DNA of 64,000 nt from Spirabiliibacterium pneumoniae (GTDB lineage Bacteria > Pseudomonadota > Gammaproteobacteria > Enterobacterales > Pasteurellaceae): assembly GCF_014884995.1 (NCBI RefSeq), contig NZ_JABMII010000006.1, positions 1 through 64,000 of the forward strand, read 5' to 3'. The notes under the pieces are model-generated. The model was not told the origin of the DNA. It ran no database searches and saw only the letters and a list, made by a program, of their open reading frames with translations. Below are positions 10,214-22,386 of the stretch, in pieces (within the stretch, counting starts at the first letter, position 1; each line of letters begins with the position of its first letter). The translations under genes and the position numbers were made by a program.

Positions 10214-10248
10214 AAAAAAACCGCACTTTAAAGTCAAAGTGCGGTTTT
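10214..10248 (-). terminator. groL terminator made of two facing USS
   Basis: AAAACCGCACTTT (10217-10229) and its complement (10236-10248) form a 13-base-pair stem. On the minus strand it is followed by a T-rich run. Both arms are exact USS cores, placed 25 bases after the groL stop. Confidence 0.85.
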
Positions 10249-10272
10249 GTTTATGTTTTGATGTGGAAGGGG

Positions 10273-11949
<1,677 letters not shown>

Positions 11950-12240
11950 TTATTCTACAATTGCAAGGACATCATTTTCAGATAAAATTAACACTTCTTC
12001 ACCGTCAATTTTTTCTGCTTTCACGCCATAACCTTCATTAAAAATCACTGTGTCGCCAACTTTTACATCGAGAGGTTGAACTTGACCATTTTCTAAAATG
12101 CGACCTTTTCCTACAGCCAGCACTTTGCCACGGGTCGATTTGGTTGCCGCAGAGCCTGTCAGCACAATGCCGCCAGCCGATTTTGTTTCAACTTCTTCAC
12201 GTTTGATAATCACGCGATCGTGTAATGGACGAATATTCAT
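11950..12240 (-). CDS. groS: Co-chaperonin GroES (10 kDa)
   Basis: Heptameric lid of the GroEL folding chamber. The 96 residues (E. coli 97) start [14 protein letters not shown], and the mobile loop [17 protein letters not shown] that binds GroEL is clear. It is the first gene of groSL, with an AAGGAG site before the ATG and a heat-shock promoter 60-90 bases upstream. Confidence 0.98.
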   Translation of the reverse strand: MNIRPLHDRVIIKREEVETKSAGGIVLTGSAATKSTRGKVLAVGKGRILENGQVQPLDVKVGDTVIFNEGYGVKAEKIDGEEVLILSENDVLAIVE

Positions 12241-12300
12241 GTAAAAACTCCTTCATAGGTTAAAAACACAAAACGCCAAGCGTTTAATTTGATACACCCA

Positions 12301-12330
12301 TTAATATGGGCGCGTTGCTGGCGTTTCAAG
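12301..12330 (-). promoter_or_regulatory. Sigma-32 heat-shock promoter of groSL
   Basis: On the minus strand CTTGAAA (12324-12330) is followed after 13 bases by CCCATATTAA (12301-12310). This agrees closely with the RpoH consensus (CTTGAAA, 11-15 bases, CCCCATnT). There is no CIRCE element, so control is by RpoH and not HrcA. Confidence 0.85.
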
Positions 12331-12344
12331 GGGTAAATTAAAAA

Positions 12345-12815
12345 TTATTTTAAAGTGCGGCCATCATCGGCTTTTTTCGCATATTCCGCCTCAAACACGG
12401 TGTTATCATCTTGGCGTTGAGCCTGTTGAAATTGTCCAAAACGCTGGAAAACGCGAAAGCCTTTCACACGTTTAATCAGCCAGCGCTCAAGCAGTAAACT
12501 GGTACTAGGTAAGAGCAGTAAAATGGCAACAATATCACTTAAAAAACCAGGTATAAAAAATAACACGCCAGCAGTGATCCAAATCGCGCCTTGAAACAAA
12601 CTGCGAGAAGGAATTTCGCCTGCGCGCAACTGTTGTTGCAGTTTCATCATGGTGTACCAGCCACGCATACGAATCAAAAATAAGCCCACCAATGAAGACA
12701 ACACCAGCAAAAGTAACAGTGGGAACACACCAATGGCACTGCCGATACTCACCAACAACGTCAATTCAAGATAAACATAAAGCGCGATAATCGCGAAAAA
12801 AATCAAAAATGGCAT
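12345..12815 (-). CDS. fxsA: FxsA family membrane protein
   Basis: Small inner-membrane protein of 156 residues whose E. coli homologue, when overproduced, relieves F-plasmid exclusion of phage T7. Predicted membrane segments lie at about residues 2-45 (two helices with IGSAIGVFPLLLLLVLSSLVG) and 75-100. A soluble charged tail contains KRVKGFRVFQRFGQFQQAQRQ-type sequence. It ends just before the groS promoter and is divergent from aspA, the same neighbourhood as in E. coli (aspA, fxsA, groSL). Its normal function is unknown. Confidence 0.88.
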   Translation of the reverse strand: MPFLIFFAIIALYVYLELTLLVSIGSAIGVFPLLLLLVLSSLVGLFLIRMRGWYTMMKLQQQLRAGEIPSRSLFQGAIWITAGVLFFIPGFLSDIVAILLLLPSTSLLLERWLIKRVKGFRVFQRFGQFQQAQRQDDNTVFEAEYAKKADDGRTLK

Positions 12816-12882
12816 GCTTTGCTCCTTTAGAGAACGATATAAGTAAAGTGGGGGGTAAAAGTGCGGTTTTCAAGACTAGAAT

Positions 12883-12903
12883 ACATTACAAAAAGTAATG
12901 TAT
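12883..12903. promoter_or_regulatory. Inverted repeat upstream of aspA, candidate operator
   Basis: TACATTAC (12883-12890) and GTAATGTA (12896-12903) are a perfect 8-base inverted repeat with an A5 centre. It overlaps a TATAAA that could serve as the aspA -10 (12902-12907). No good -35 is present, which would fit an activator-dependent promoter. The binding protein is unknown; the site does not match CRP or FNR consensus. Confidence 0.35.
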
Positions 12904-12989
12904 AAAATAAATTAATGTCGAATGATCTCGGCGCGATTTTGCGTAAAATGGTAACCACAACGAGTTACAAACCAATGAAAGGAGATGTT

Positions 12990-14408
12990 ATGACAGCGTT
13001 TAGAAAAGAAAAAGATTTGTTAGGTGAACGTGATGTGCCAGCCGATGTCTATTGGGGCATTCACACCTTGCGTGCAGTAGAAAATTTCAATATTTCGAGT
13101 GCTAAAATTTCTGATATTCCAGCTTTTGTGCGTGGCATGGTGATGGTGAAAAAAGCTGCCGCCAAGGCTAATATGGAGTTGAAAGTCATCCCGAAAGCCG
13201 TCGGCGAGGCAATTGTTAAAGCCTGTGATCAAGTGCTTGAAGAAGGTAAATGCCTTGATCAATTCCCCTCTGATGTGTATCAAGGTGGTGCGGGCACATC
13301 TGTGAATATGAACACCAACGAAGTGGTGGCTAACTTGGCGTTAGAAATTTTAGGTCATAAAAAAGGCGAGTATCAATATCTCGACCCAATGGATCACGTC
13401 AATGCCAGCCAATCCACCAATGATGCCTACCCAACAGGGTTCCGCATTGCGGTGTACACCTCATTAATAGAATTAGTGGAAAAAATTCGCTACCTGCAAG
13501 AAGGTTTTGAACACAAAGCGAAAGAATTTGCCCATGTAATGAAAATGGGACGCACCCAATTGCAAGATGCCGTGCCAATGAGCGTGGGACAAGAATTTGA
13601 GGCCTTCTCCGTGTTGTTAGAAGAAGAAATTGCCAACCTTGAGCGCACTGCGCAATTACTACTTGAAGTGAATTTAGGCGCAACCGCTATCGGAACAGGT
13701 GTTAACACGCCAAAAGGTTATCCAGCACTTGCCACTCGCTATTTGGCAGAAGTGACAGGCCTGCCTTGCACTTCATCTAAAAACTTAATTGAAGCCACCT
13801 CCGACTGTGGTGCTTATGTGATGATGCACGGCGCGCTGAAACGTACCGCAGTGAAAATGTCGAAAGTCTGCAACGACTTACGTTTACTCTCCTCTGGCCC
13901 ACGTGCAGGCTTGAATGAAATCAATCTGCCAGAATTGCAAGCAGGCTCATCTATCATGCCAGCCAAAGTGAACCCAGTGGTGCCAGAGGTGGTCAACCAA
14001 GTGTGTTTTAAAGTCTTTGGCAATGATTTAACCGTCACTTTCGCTGCTGAAGCAGGGCAATTACAGCTCAACGTAATGGAACCTGTGATCGGGCAAGCCA
14101 TGTTTGAAACCATTTCATTATTGGCGAATGCCTGCGTGAATTTGCGCGATAAATGCGTAGATGGCATCACCGTTAACAAAGCAGTGTGCGAAAACTATGT
14201 ACTCAACTCCATTGGCATCATCACCTATCTCAACCCATTCATTGGCCACCACAATGGCGATGTAATTGGTAAAATCTGCGCCCAAACAGGCCGCAGCGTG
14301 CGTGAAGTGGTGTTAGAAAAAGGCTTATTAAGTGAAGAACAACTTGATGATATTCTATCACCAGAAAACTTAATGAACCCAACCTACAAAGCGAAAGATG
14401 TTGAATAG
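12990..14408 (+). CDS. aspA: Aspartate ammonia-lyase (aspartase)
   Basis: Reversibly deaminates L-aspartate to fumarate, feeding fumarate respiration. The ATG at 12990 follows AAAGGAGA and gives 472 residues. An in-frame extension to 12915 has no ribosome-binding site. The lyase signature [11 protein letters not shown] and the N-terminal [21 protein letters not shown] are clear. The neighbouring dctPQM dicarboxylate transporter could supply or take up the C4 acids it handles. There is no USS in the coding region. Confidence 0.97.
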   Translation: MTAFRKEKDLLGERDVPADVYWGIHTLRAVENFNISSAKISDIPAFVRGMVMVKKAAAKANMELKVIPKAVGEAIVKACDQVLEEGKCLDQFPSDVYQGGAGTSVNMNTNEVVANLALEILGHKKGEYQYLDPMDHVNASQSTNDAYPTGFRIAVYTSLIELVEKIRYLQEGFEHKAKEFAHVMKMGRTQLQDAVPMSVGQEFEAFSVLLEEEIANLERTAQLLLEVNLGATAIGTGVNTPKGYPALATRYLAEVTGLPCTSSKNLIEATSDCGAYVMMHGALKRTAVKMSKVCNDLRLLSSGPRAGLNEINLPELQAGSSIMPAKVNPVVPEVVNQVCFKVFGNDLTVTFAAEAGQLQLNVMEPVIGQAMFETISLLANACVNLRDKCVDGITVNKAVCENYVLNSIGIITYLNPFIGHHNGDVIGKICAQTGRSVREVVLEKGLLSEEQLDDILSPENLMNPTYKAKDVE

Positions 14409-14463
14409 TCTCAACGCCTAAGCCAAAGTGCGGTTTGCACCGCCAAACATTGAGTACATTCAA

Positions 14464-14494
14464 GGGCTAAATCCAGTAATATTGGATTTAGCCC
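14464..14494 (+). terminator. Hairpin after aspA
   Basis: A perfect 12-base-pair stem (14464-14475 with 14483-14494) has a 7-base loop. The T run after it is poor (GTCTTATTC), so it may stabilise the 3' end as much as terminate. It lies between convergent aspA and emrB. Confidence 0.7.
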
Positions 14495-14537
14495 GTCTTA
14501 TTCGCACTGAAGCATTTTACTGACACAAACCGCACTT

Positions 14538-16085
14538 TTATTTATGCTGCTTTACCTTTGGGGGGCCTGCATGACTGAACGGGGGCTTGGCCAGCCAGAT
14601 GACGATAAATAAAGACAAGAAGATGAGTGCCGAGAGCCAAAATACTTCGTTAGCACCGAGAATAAAACCTTGACCTGTGATCAGGCGGGCGAGATACATC
14701 CCAATTTGAGTGTCGTTCATGCCAAGCTGGTGCATTTGGTCATAAAATAGCTGCGAGTTGATGTTATACGGTGAGATAAACTCGGTAAGCTGCGCATGAT
14801 GCAGTGCTTCACGGCGATACCACAAAAAGGTAGTCAGCGATGTACCTACTGAGCCGGCTAACGTCCGCAAAAAGTTGAATAAACTCGACGCTGAGGCCAT
14901 TTTTTCTGGCGGGATTTCAGACAGGGTTATCGTCGTTAGTGGCATAAAGAAACACGCCACCGCCAATCCTTGCACAAATTGCGGTAGTGCCACGTCCATA
15001 AAAGTCATGTTCGGTTCGAAAGTTATGGCGCGCCAATAGAACGTCGCGGCATAGACAAAAAAGCTCAAAGTGACCAACAGCCGCATATCAATTTTAGCAC
15101 CGTATTTGCCGATAATTGGCGAGAGCAAAATCGGCAAAATGCCAACTGGTGCTGCGGCCAATCCTGCCCAGGTTGCGGTGTAACCAAACACATTTTGCAG
15201 CAGCAATGGAATAAGCACCACCGAGCCAATATAAACTAAAAACGCCAAGCTGGTGCTCAAACAACCAATGGTGAAATTGCGTGATTTAAACAGTGAAATG
15301 TCCACCACGGGATTGTCGTCGGTCAGCTCCCAGATGATAAGTGCGGTCAAACCAATCACAGAAATAATGGTCAGCACCACAATTTCAGTGGAGTTAAACC
15401 AATCTTGCTCACGGCCTTGGTCAAGCATCAGCTGCAAGCAGCCCACACCCAAGATCAACAACACCAGCCCAACGCCATCAACAGGTTGCTGCACAATCTC
15501 GCTTTCGCGCTTGCCAATGGTTTTCCACGACATCACCACCACCGCAAGACCAATAGGTACATTGATAAAGAAAATCCAACCCCAGTGGAGGTTGTCACTG
15601 ATCCAGCCGCCTAAAATTGGGCCAAAAATGGGTGCAACAACCACCGTCATTGACCAAAACGCCAATGCCATACCGCGGCGCTCTGGCGGATAGTTATTTA
15701 GCAGCAAACTTTGCGACAGCGGAATGATGGGACCAGCTGCTAGACCTTGCATAATGCGGCAAAAAATTAGCATGCCAAGGCTGTGGGAAATGCCACACAG
15801 CCAAGAGAACAGCACAAAAAGTGCGGTCGCAAATAAAAATAACCGCACTTCACCGATGCGTTTAGCCAGCCAACCCGTGATCGGAATTGCCACCGCATTC
15901 GCCACCCCAAACGAGGTGATCACCCAAGTGCCTTGACTAATGGAGGCACCAAGATCCCCTGCGATAGTTGGAATTGCCACGTTCGCAATAGTAGAGTCAA
16001 GCACCTGCATAAACGTGGCTAAAGCTAGTGCTAAAGTTAGCACCACCAATGCACCACCTTTAAGCGGCGGGTAGGTCTTTTGCAT
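14538..16085 (-). CDS. emrB: Multidrug efflux MFS transporter EmrB
   Basis: Inner-membrane proton-drug antiporter of the DHA2 family, 515 residues (E. coli 512), with about 14 predicted helices. Visible marks are ATFMQVLDSTIANVAIPTIAG in the first helix and GWLAKRIGEVRLF in loop 2-3. Motif C-like GPILGGWI occurs further on. It works with EmrA and an outer-membrane channel to expel hydrophobic uncouplers. It lies 8 bases after emrA. The C-terminus ends in a hydrophilic tail. Confidence 0.93.
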   Translation of the reverse strand: MQKTYPPLKGGALVVLTLALALATFMQVLDSTIANVAIPTIAGDLGASISQGTWVITSFGVANAVAIPITGWLAKRIGEVRLFLFATALFVLFSWLCGISHSLGMLIFCRIMQGLAAGPIIPLSQSLLLNNYPPERRGMALAFWSMTVVVAPIFGPILGGWISDNLHWGWIFFINVPIGLAVVVMSWKTIGKRESEIVQQPVDGVGLVLLILGVGCLQLMLDQGREQDWFNSTEIVVLTIISVIGLTALIIWELTDDNPVVDISLFKSRNFTIGCLSTSLAFLVYIGSVVLIPLLLQNVFGYTATWAGLAAAPVGILPILLSPIIGKYGAKIDMRLLVTLSFFVYAATFYWRAITFEPNMTFMDVALPQFVQGLAVACFFMPLTTITLSEIPPEKMASASSLFNFLRTLAGSVGTSLTTFLWYRREALHHAQLTEFISPYNINSQLFYDQMHQLGMNDTQIGMYLARLITGQGFILGANEVFWLSALIFLSLFIVIWLAKPPFSHAGPPKVKQHK

Positions 16086-16093
16086 ACCGTGTC

Positions 16094-17287
16094 CTATTGC
16101 TGTGCGTTGTCACGAATGATGCGTTGAATTAACGCGTCCGCCTCTTGCTGATTGTAATTGAGTGTGTCAGTGGCAAAGAGCGGTTCGCCTGAGCTGACGG
16201 CAGCTAAATTGTCACCTTCGCGCTCAGCGGTGTGCACCTCCACTTTGGCAGAAAGGCCAATTCGCAGCGGGTGTTTTTCAATCTGCTCTGGCTCGAGCGC
16301 AATACGCACGGGCACCCGTTGCACCACTTTGATCCAGTTCCCCGTCGCATTTTGCGCTGGCAATAAGGAAAATGCGCTGCCGGTACCTGGCTCAATGCCG
16401 ACTACGCGGCCATCAAACTCAATATCGCCATACATATCGAAATAGAGTTTGACACTCTGCCCCACGCGCATATCTTTCAGTTGCGTTTCTTTGAAGTTAG
16501 CATCCACCCACACTTCTTTGCTAGGAATAATGGCCAAAAGTGGCGTGCCCATGCCTGCCATGGCGCCCACTTGTGCGCTACGGCGCGCGATATGACCACT
16601 GACAGGGGCAATCACTTGAGTGCGTTGCAAATCCAACCACGCTTTGCGCAGCGCCACAGCCGCTTGTTGCACGCTCGGTTGAGAGGGCAAATCGCTCTCG
16701 CCTAAAAGGGCTTTTGTTGCCGCCAGTTGATCTTGCGCAGCTTTCAGCCCTGCGTGAGCGGCCGTGGCATTATCTTTCGCATGTTGCAATGCCTCTTTGG
16801 CAATCGCGCCCGTTTTGCCCAAAGCCACACGGCGGTCAAGATCAGCTTGCGCTTGGTTATAAGCAATTTGTTTGGCCTCAACCATCGATTTAAGTTGTGA
16901 CACTTGATGGCGAAGCTGACCAATTTGGCGCACAGCGCCAGCCAAGTTTGCTTTGGCTTGTTCAAAGGCAAGTTTGGCATTGGTGTCGTCTAACGTAAGC
17001 AGAACATCACCTGCGGCCACATAATCGGTATTTTCATAGTTGATGCTGGCAATATTGCCTGGCACTTGGGCGGAAACCATCACTTGATTACCGTTAACAT
17101 AGGCATCTTCAGTTTCTTCATAGCCTTTGAGGAAGAAAAACCAATAAGCAAAACTTGCAATGGCAATCACAATCAGCACCAACGCAAAAATGCTGAGTGC
17201 TTTTTTACGTTTACGGCTTTTACTCGCTTTGGTTTTGCCTAACTGTACCTGTTGTGCTGGCTCAGAGGCGGTATGAGTGTTTGACAT
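16094..17287 (-). CDS. emrA: Membrane fusion protein EmrA (HlyD family)
   Basis: Periplasmic adaptor linking EmrB to an outer-membrane channel. The 397 residues (E. coli 390) begin with a basic cytoplasmic N-terminus (SKSRKRKK) and one membrane anchor (about 31-53). A lipoyl half motif (VMVSAQVPGNIASI) and a long alpha-hairpin follow (about 95-200). The second lipoyl half (VIAPVSGHIARRSAQVGAM) and the beta-barrel complete it. The middle gene of emrRAB. Confidence 0.93.
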   Translation of the reverse strand: MSNTHTASEPAQQVQLGKTKASKSRKRKKALSIFALVLIVIAIASFAYWFFFLKGYEETEDAYVNGNQVMVSAQVPGNIASINYENTDYVAAGDVLLTLDDTNAKLAFEQAKANLAGAVRQIGQLRHQVSQLKSMVEAKQIAYNQAQADLDRRVALGKTGAIAKEALQHAKDNATAAHAGLKAAQDQLAATKALLGESDLPSQPSVQQAAVALRKAWLDLQRTQVIAPVSGHIARRSAQVGAMAGMGTPLLAIIPSKEVWVDANFKETQLKDMRVGQSVKLYFDMYGDIEFDGRVVGIEPGTGSAFSLLPAQNATGNWIKVVQRVPVRIALEPEQIEKHPLRIGLSAKVEVHTAEREGDNLAAVSSGEPLFATDTLNYNQQEADALIQRIIRDNAQQ

Positions 17288-17313
17288 AAGTGTACCTTTT
17301 ATTATTGTTGTTA

Positions 17314-17808
17314 TTATGCAACGCCAACGTTATTGGCTAACTTGTGCAAAATAGCATAGAGCTGCTCAATTTCCTGTGCACTAAGCCCATTAAAGGCAGC
17401 ATTAATGTTCTCCCACTGCTTTGGCAGGCGCGCATTAATAAATTCGTGCCCCTCTTTGGTGAGCTTAAGCAAAAAGCAGCGACGATCGGTTGAGCTCATC
17501 ACTCGTTCAATCCAACCGCGCTCCACTAAATCATCTGAAATGCGGGTGGCATTAGTGCGTGATGAACCTAAAATTTCACTTAATTTTGAGGGTTGAATGG
17601 TGTAGTCAGGCTGAGTAAACAGCACTGCAAGCGCCATAAATAAGGTGTCATTCAGCCCCCATTGTTTGAGCAATTTATTGCGGTGTTCTAAATAGCCATT
17701 AACCGTATGCATCATCAAGCGAATAGTTAAGACTTTTTCAATTGGCATATCCGTTTCTGATTGAGCACACTGTTTTATTGAATTCTCAATATCGGAAAAA
17801 TTAATCAT
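17314..17808 (-). CDS. MarR-family regulator, EmrR/MprA-like
   Basis: Winged-helix regulator of 164 residues from the ATG at 17808, preceded by AAGGAG. The wing and recognition helix fall in LSEILGSSRTNATRISDDLVERGWIER, and DRRCFLLKLTKEG is the typical MarR wing. It is 26 bases upstream of emrA, so it is probably the drug-responsive repressor of its own operon, as EmrR is in E. coli. A short inverted repeat lies about 50 bases upstream. Confidence 0.88.
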   Translation of the reverse strand: MINFSDIENSIKQCAQSETDMPIEKVLTIRLMMHTVNGYLEHRNKLLKQWGLNDTLFMALAVLFTQPDYTIQPSKLSEILGSSRTNATRISDDLVERGWIERVMSSTDRRCFLLKLTKEGHEFINARLPKQWENINAAFNGLSAQEIEQLYAILHKLANNVGVA

Positions 17809-17858
17809 CGGTGTATCTCCTTCAATCAATACGCACTTAATTATAAACGCCATAATAA

Positions 17859-17870
17859 TAACTAAAGTTA
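17859..17870. promoter_or_regulatory. TAACT-AA-AGTTA inverted repeat, candidate MarR-type operator
   Basis: A 12-base inverted repeat lies in the AT-rich divergent region, about 50 bases upstream of the emrR start. MarR proteins bind short AT-rich palindromes near their own promoters, so this is a plausible operator. Evidence is position and symmetry only. Confidence 0.3.
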
Positions 17871-17967
17871 CTATAAAAGTAAATAATCTTTCATATATCC
17901 CTAACCTACTCCACTAACACTGCTCAAAAATGTCGCAAATACCACAAAAGAGTGAAAAACTTGTTAA

Positions 17968-19089
<1,122 letters not shown>

Positions 19090-19099
19090 TCCAACTATA

Positions 19100-19122
19100 A
19101 AAGTGCGGTTCAACCGCACTTT
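19100..19122 (+). repeat. Facing USS pair between dctP and dctQ
   Basis: AAAGTGCGGTT and AACCGCACTTT (one base between) form a near-perfect palindrome 10 bases after the dctP stop and 24 before dctQ. No T run follows on the plus strand. It could act as a 3'-end stabiliser or weak attenuator that keeps dctP expression above dctQM. Confidence 0.75.
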
Positions 19123-19146
19123 ATCCTACCTTGAGAAGGCATAGTT

Positions 19147-19770
19147 ATGCAGTGGTTTAATTACTTTTGGGGAAAATTAGAAGAATTCATGATCGCAACC
19201 TCACTGGCGGCCATGACGCTGGTGACGTTCAGCTATGTGATGTTCAACAATCTCTACACACCATTTTATGATCTTGCTGACGCATTCCCGTCGCTGGAAA
19301 ATGTTTTTTTACCCATAGGGGATTTTTGTATCACCGTGGCACAAGAAATGACATGGAGTGTAGCACTAACTAAATTATTATTTGCCATGTTGATCTTTTT
19401 CGGCGCGTCTTATGGTGTTCGCACTGCAGGGCACATCGGCGTGGATGCCATCGTGAAAAAATTCTCAACACCCATACAACGCATAATCAGCATTATCGCT
19501 TGTGCCGCGTGTTTGATCTATGCAGGTTTAATTACCTTCGCCAGCTATGAATGGGTCAAAGCGCTTTTGATTGCCAATGTCGGCGCCGATGATTTGCACG
19601 ATTTCGGCATTCAACTATGGCACATTGGGCTTATCATTCCAATCGGCTATGGCATGATTTTTGCACGCTTTTTAGAAATTTTTGTTCGCATTTTGCAAGG
19701 TAAACAAAACGATCTTGGTCTCGCCGATGAAGCCAAAGACGCCGTGAAATTGCAAGAAGAACATCATTAA
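19147..19770 (+). CDS. dctQ: TRAP transporter small permease DctQ
   Basis: Inner-membrane small subunit of the TRAP permease, 207 residues with four predicted helices (about 15-40, 70-95, 112-135, 155-178). The family-typical GASYGVRTAGHIGVDAIV sits between helices 2 and 3. It pairs with DctM and receives substrate from DctP. It is translated 9 bases before dctM. Confidence 0.9.
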   Translation: MQWFNYFWGKLEEFMIATSLAAMTLVTFSYVMFNNLYTPFYDLADAFPSLENVFLPIGDFCITVAQEMTWSVALTKLLFAMLIFFGASYGVRTAGHIGVDAIVKKFSTPIQRIISIIACAACLIYAGLITFASYEWVKALLIANVGADDLHDFGIQLWHIGLIIPIGYGMIFARFLEIFVRILQGKQNDLGLADEAKDAVKLQEEHH

Positions 19771-19779
19771 GGAGCGGTT

Positions 19780-21063
19780 ATGACGATTTTATTTTTATTC
19801 GCTTGTCTATTTATTTTAATGCTCATCGGCGTACCTATTGCTGTCGCCTTGGGTTTATCAGGCTCCTTGACCATTATCTTTTTTAGTCAAGACACGCTAA
19901 GTTCTGTTGCGATCAAACTGTTTGAAACCTCCGAACACTACACCTTGCTTGCCATTCCATTCTTTTTGCTAGCAGGCGCATTTATGACCACAGGTGGCGT
20001 GGCGCGGCGATTAATTGACTTTGCCAATGCCACTGTCGGCCATATTCGTGGTGGGTTAGCCATCGCCTCCGTGCTCTCGTGTATGCTTTTTGCCGCACTG
20101 TCTGGCTCCAGCCCTGCCACTGTGGCGGCGGTAGGCTCCATTGCAATTGCTGGCATGGTGCGTTCAGGCTATCCAAAAGAATTTGGTACGGGAATTGTGT
20201 GTAACGCAGGTACACTCGGCATTTTGATTCCACCATCAGTAGTAATGGTGGTTTATGCCGCCGCAACAGAGTCTTCGGTTGGGCGCTTATTTATGGCAGG
20301 TGTGGTGCCAGGGCTTTTGCTTGGCGGCGCACTTATGATTGGGATCTACCTTGTCGCACGCATTAAAAAGCTGCCTGCGTTGCCACGCGCAAGCGTCCGC
20401 GAATGGTTCGCCGCAGCGCGTAAAGCGCTCTGGGGCTTAATCCTGATGGTGATTATCTTAGGTGGCATTTACAGTGGCGCCTTCACGCCAACAGAAGCTG
20501 CGGCGGTAGCGGCGGTGTATTCCTTCTTTGTCGCGGTGTTTGTTTACAAAGATATCAAACTGCGTGAGTGCCCAAAAGTATTGCTTGATGCGGGCAAGCT
20601 GAGCATTATGCTGATGTTTATCATCGCCAATGCTATGCTTTTTGCTCATGTACTTACCACCGAACAAATTCCACAGCAACTGACCAACCTTGTGGTGGAA
20701 ATGGATTTGCAAGCGTGGCAGTTCTTGATTGTGGTCAACATCATCTTGCTAATGGCTGGGGCTTTTATGGAGCCGTCCGCGATTATTTTGATTTTGGTGC
20801 CTATCCTCTTCCCTATCGCCACTCAATTGGGCATTGACCCAATTCACTTGGGTGTGATTATGGTGGTAAATATGGAAATTGGTATGATCACCCCGCCTGT
20901 CGGCTTGAACTTGTTTGTGTCCTCTGCGATCACAGGTTTGACCTTGCCACAAGTAATCAAGGCGGCCATGCCGTGGTTACTGTTAATGCTAACCTTCTTG
21001 ATTGCCATCACCTATATTCCAGCCATCTCACTGGCGCTGCCAAACTGGATTGGCGCAATGTAG
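19780..21063 (+). CDS. dctM: TRAP transporter large permease DctM
   Basis: Ion-coupled translocation subunit, 427 residues with about 11-12 predicted helices. DctM marks are GVPIAVALGLSG near the N-terminus, AALSGSSPATVAAVGSIAI, GILIPPSVVMVVYA and the C-terminal GMITPPVGLNLFV. An AAGGAG site precedes the ATG. The gene has no USS inside, and a USS-built terminator lies 8 bases after its stop. Confidence 0.95.
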   Translation: MTILFLFACLFILMLIGVPIAVALGLSGSLTIIFFSQDTLSSVAIKLFETSEHYTLLAIPFFLLAGAFMTTGGVARRLIDFANATVGHIRGGLAIASVLSCMLFAALSGSSPATVAAVGSIAIAGMVRSGYPKEFGTGIVCNAGTLGILIPPSVVMVVYAAATESSVGRLFMAGVVPGLLLGGALMIGIYLVARIKKLPALPRASVREWFAAARKALWGLILMVIILGGIYSGAFTPTEAAAVAAVYSFFVAVFVYKDIKLRECPKVLLDAGKLSIMLMFIIANAMLFAHVLTTEQIPQQLTNLVVEMDLQAWQFLIVVNIILLMAGAFMEPSAIILILVPILFPIATQLGIDPIHLGVIMVVNMEIGMITPPVGLNLFVSSAITGLTLPQVIKAAMPWLLLMLTFLIAITYIPAISLALPNWIGAM

Positions 21064-21070
21064 CGTACTG

Positions 21071-21106
21071 AAAAAACCGCACTTTGAAAGTGCGGTTTTT
21101 TATTTT
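21071..21106. terminator. Bidirectional USS-pair terminator (dctM / asmA)
   Basis: AAAAAACCGCACTTT (21071-21085) and its complement (21087-21101) form a stem of 15 base pairs flanked by A and T runs. It serves both convergent genes. The asmA stop codon (21100-21102) lies inside the T run. Confidence 0.88.
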
Positions 21107-22386
21107 TGCTCTTGTTTTTCAAGCCAAGCTTTGGCTTTGTTTTTCAGCTCTTGGCTGAGTGCTTTATCTAACCGCACTTTGTATTGCAATGCGTTACACT
21201 GCCCAAACAGCGAAAGGGGTAAACTCAGCTGCGTTATATCTGAGCGTGTTGGATTGAGTTTCAATTCAAACAAACATTGATGGTTGTCTAAATTCACCTT
21301 GCCAGCGCCATTGAGCGCCAAAAGCGCATTCTGCCCTTGCATCTGGCGAAAATACAGTTGCTCCCCCGTCCAATCAAGGTTCACCCGCAAGGTGTCTAAC
21401 GGCAACTGTTTTTCTTTGAGCTTGTCTGCGGCATAATATTTCACAGGCACATATTGACCTAAAATATCCAGTAAATTTAAACTGTTAGCCGTTGCATTAT
21501 GTACGGTTAATTGCATTTCACCTTGCAAAGGCGCACGCTGTGCGCGCTCAATTTTACCGTTGACATCAGCGCGCCCCTGCACAATCACAGGGCGATCAAA
21601 AAACGTAAACCATGGCGCAAGGGCAAGGTTATCCCCCTCAATTTCACTGATAACACGCGCATTTTCGCTGCGCTCACGCAGTAACAGTTTCCCGCCTTGT
21701 TGATAAAGCGCCACTTCAAGACTCGGTGCACCTGCTTGATGAGAGAGCACATTGACTACCGCTTTATCAATGGTCATTTGGTTGAGTGCGCCTTGCTGTA
21801 AAAACAGCTGCAACCCTGACGGTTGATACGCCACACTGAGCTCACGCGCCTCAAGTGCAAATGACTTGAGCGTTTCACGATAGCTGGCGCGACTTAAGCG
21901 GAACACCCCTTGATGAATTTTTACGCCATTGTTAAAGCGCTGCACCCAGCCACTCATGGCAATTGGATTTTCGCCGTAATAGCCTTGCAATTGCACCTTG
22001 CCAAAGACATAGTTTTTCGGGTCAATATCCTCAATATGTACGCGAATTTGTTCCGCTTGCACATCGTCATGCTGCCACCATTGCCCATTATTGACCAACA
22101 CCGCACTTATCGTTTCTTGTAATGTCAGCAGTCGCCACCAGTCAATACTCAGAGCCACTTCGCTCGCGCGCAGTTGGTGCTCATCAAATTGATAGCGAAC
22201 ATTATCTATGCGCAGTTGGGGTGATGGCCACACGCCCAAACTCAGCTCACCAAAGGTTAAGTTTGGCACTTGGTTCAACCGTTCAGCCAACCGCACTTTT
22301 GCCTGCTGCAGCTGAGTAAAACCTAAATACCCAACACCCACCAGCGCCAATACACCCAGCGCAGCATATAGCTTAGCACGGCTCAC
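21100..22386 (-). CDS. asmA: AsmA family protein, short form
   Basis: Inner-membrane-anchored AsmA-like protein, 428 residues against about 617 in E. coli. One N-terminal helix (about 5-24) is followed by a periplasmic AsmA domain rich in beta strands, with [21 protein letters not shown]-type repeats. The family is linked to lipid transport and outer-membrane homeostasis. It overlaps dcd by 4 bases in the udk-dcd-asmA order known from E. coli, which supports the name. The missing C-terminal third appears to be a family variant and not a frameshift, since the stop sits in the terminator. Confidence 0.8.
   Translation of the reverse strand: MSRAKLYAALGVLALVGVGYLGFTQLQQAKVRLAERLNQVPNLTFGELSLGVWPSPQLRIDNVRYQFDEHQLRASEVALSIDWWRLLTLQETISAVLVNNGQWWQHDDVQAEQIRVHIEDIDPKNYVFGKVQLQGYYGENPIAMSGWVQRFNNGVKIHQGVFRLSRASYRETLKSFALEARELSVAYQPSGLQLFLQQGALNQMTIDKAVVNVLSHQAGAPSLEVALYQQGGKLLLRERSENARVISEIEGDNLALAPWFTFFDRPVIVQGRADVNGKIERAQRAPLQGEMQLTVHNATANSLNLLDILGQYVPVKYYAADKLKEKQLPLDTLRVNLDWTGEQLYFRQMQGQNALLALNGAGKVNLDNHQCLFELKLNPTRSDITQLSLPLSLFGQCNALQYKVRLDKALSQELKNKAKAWLEKQEQK

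Noticed and set aside
12301-12330. HrcA/CIRCE control of groSL
   Set aside because: There is no CIRCE-type inverted repeat; a good sigma-32 promoter is present instead.
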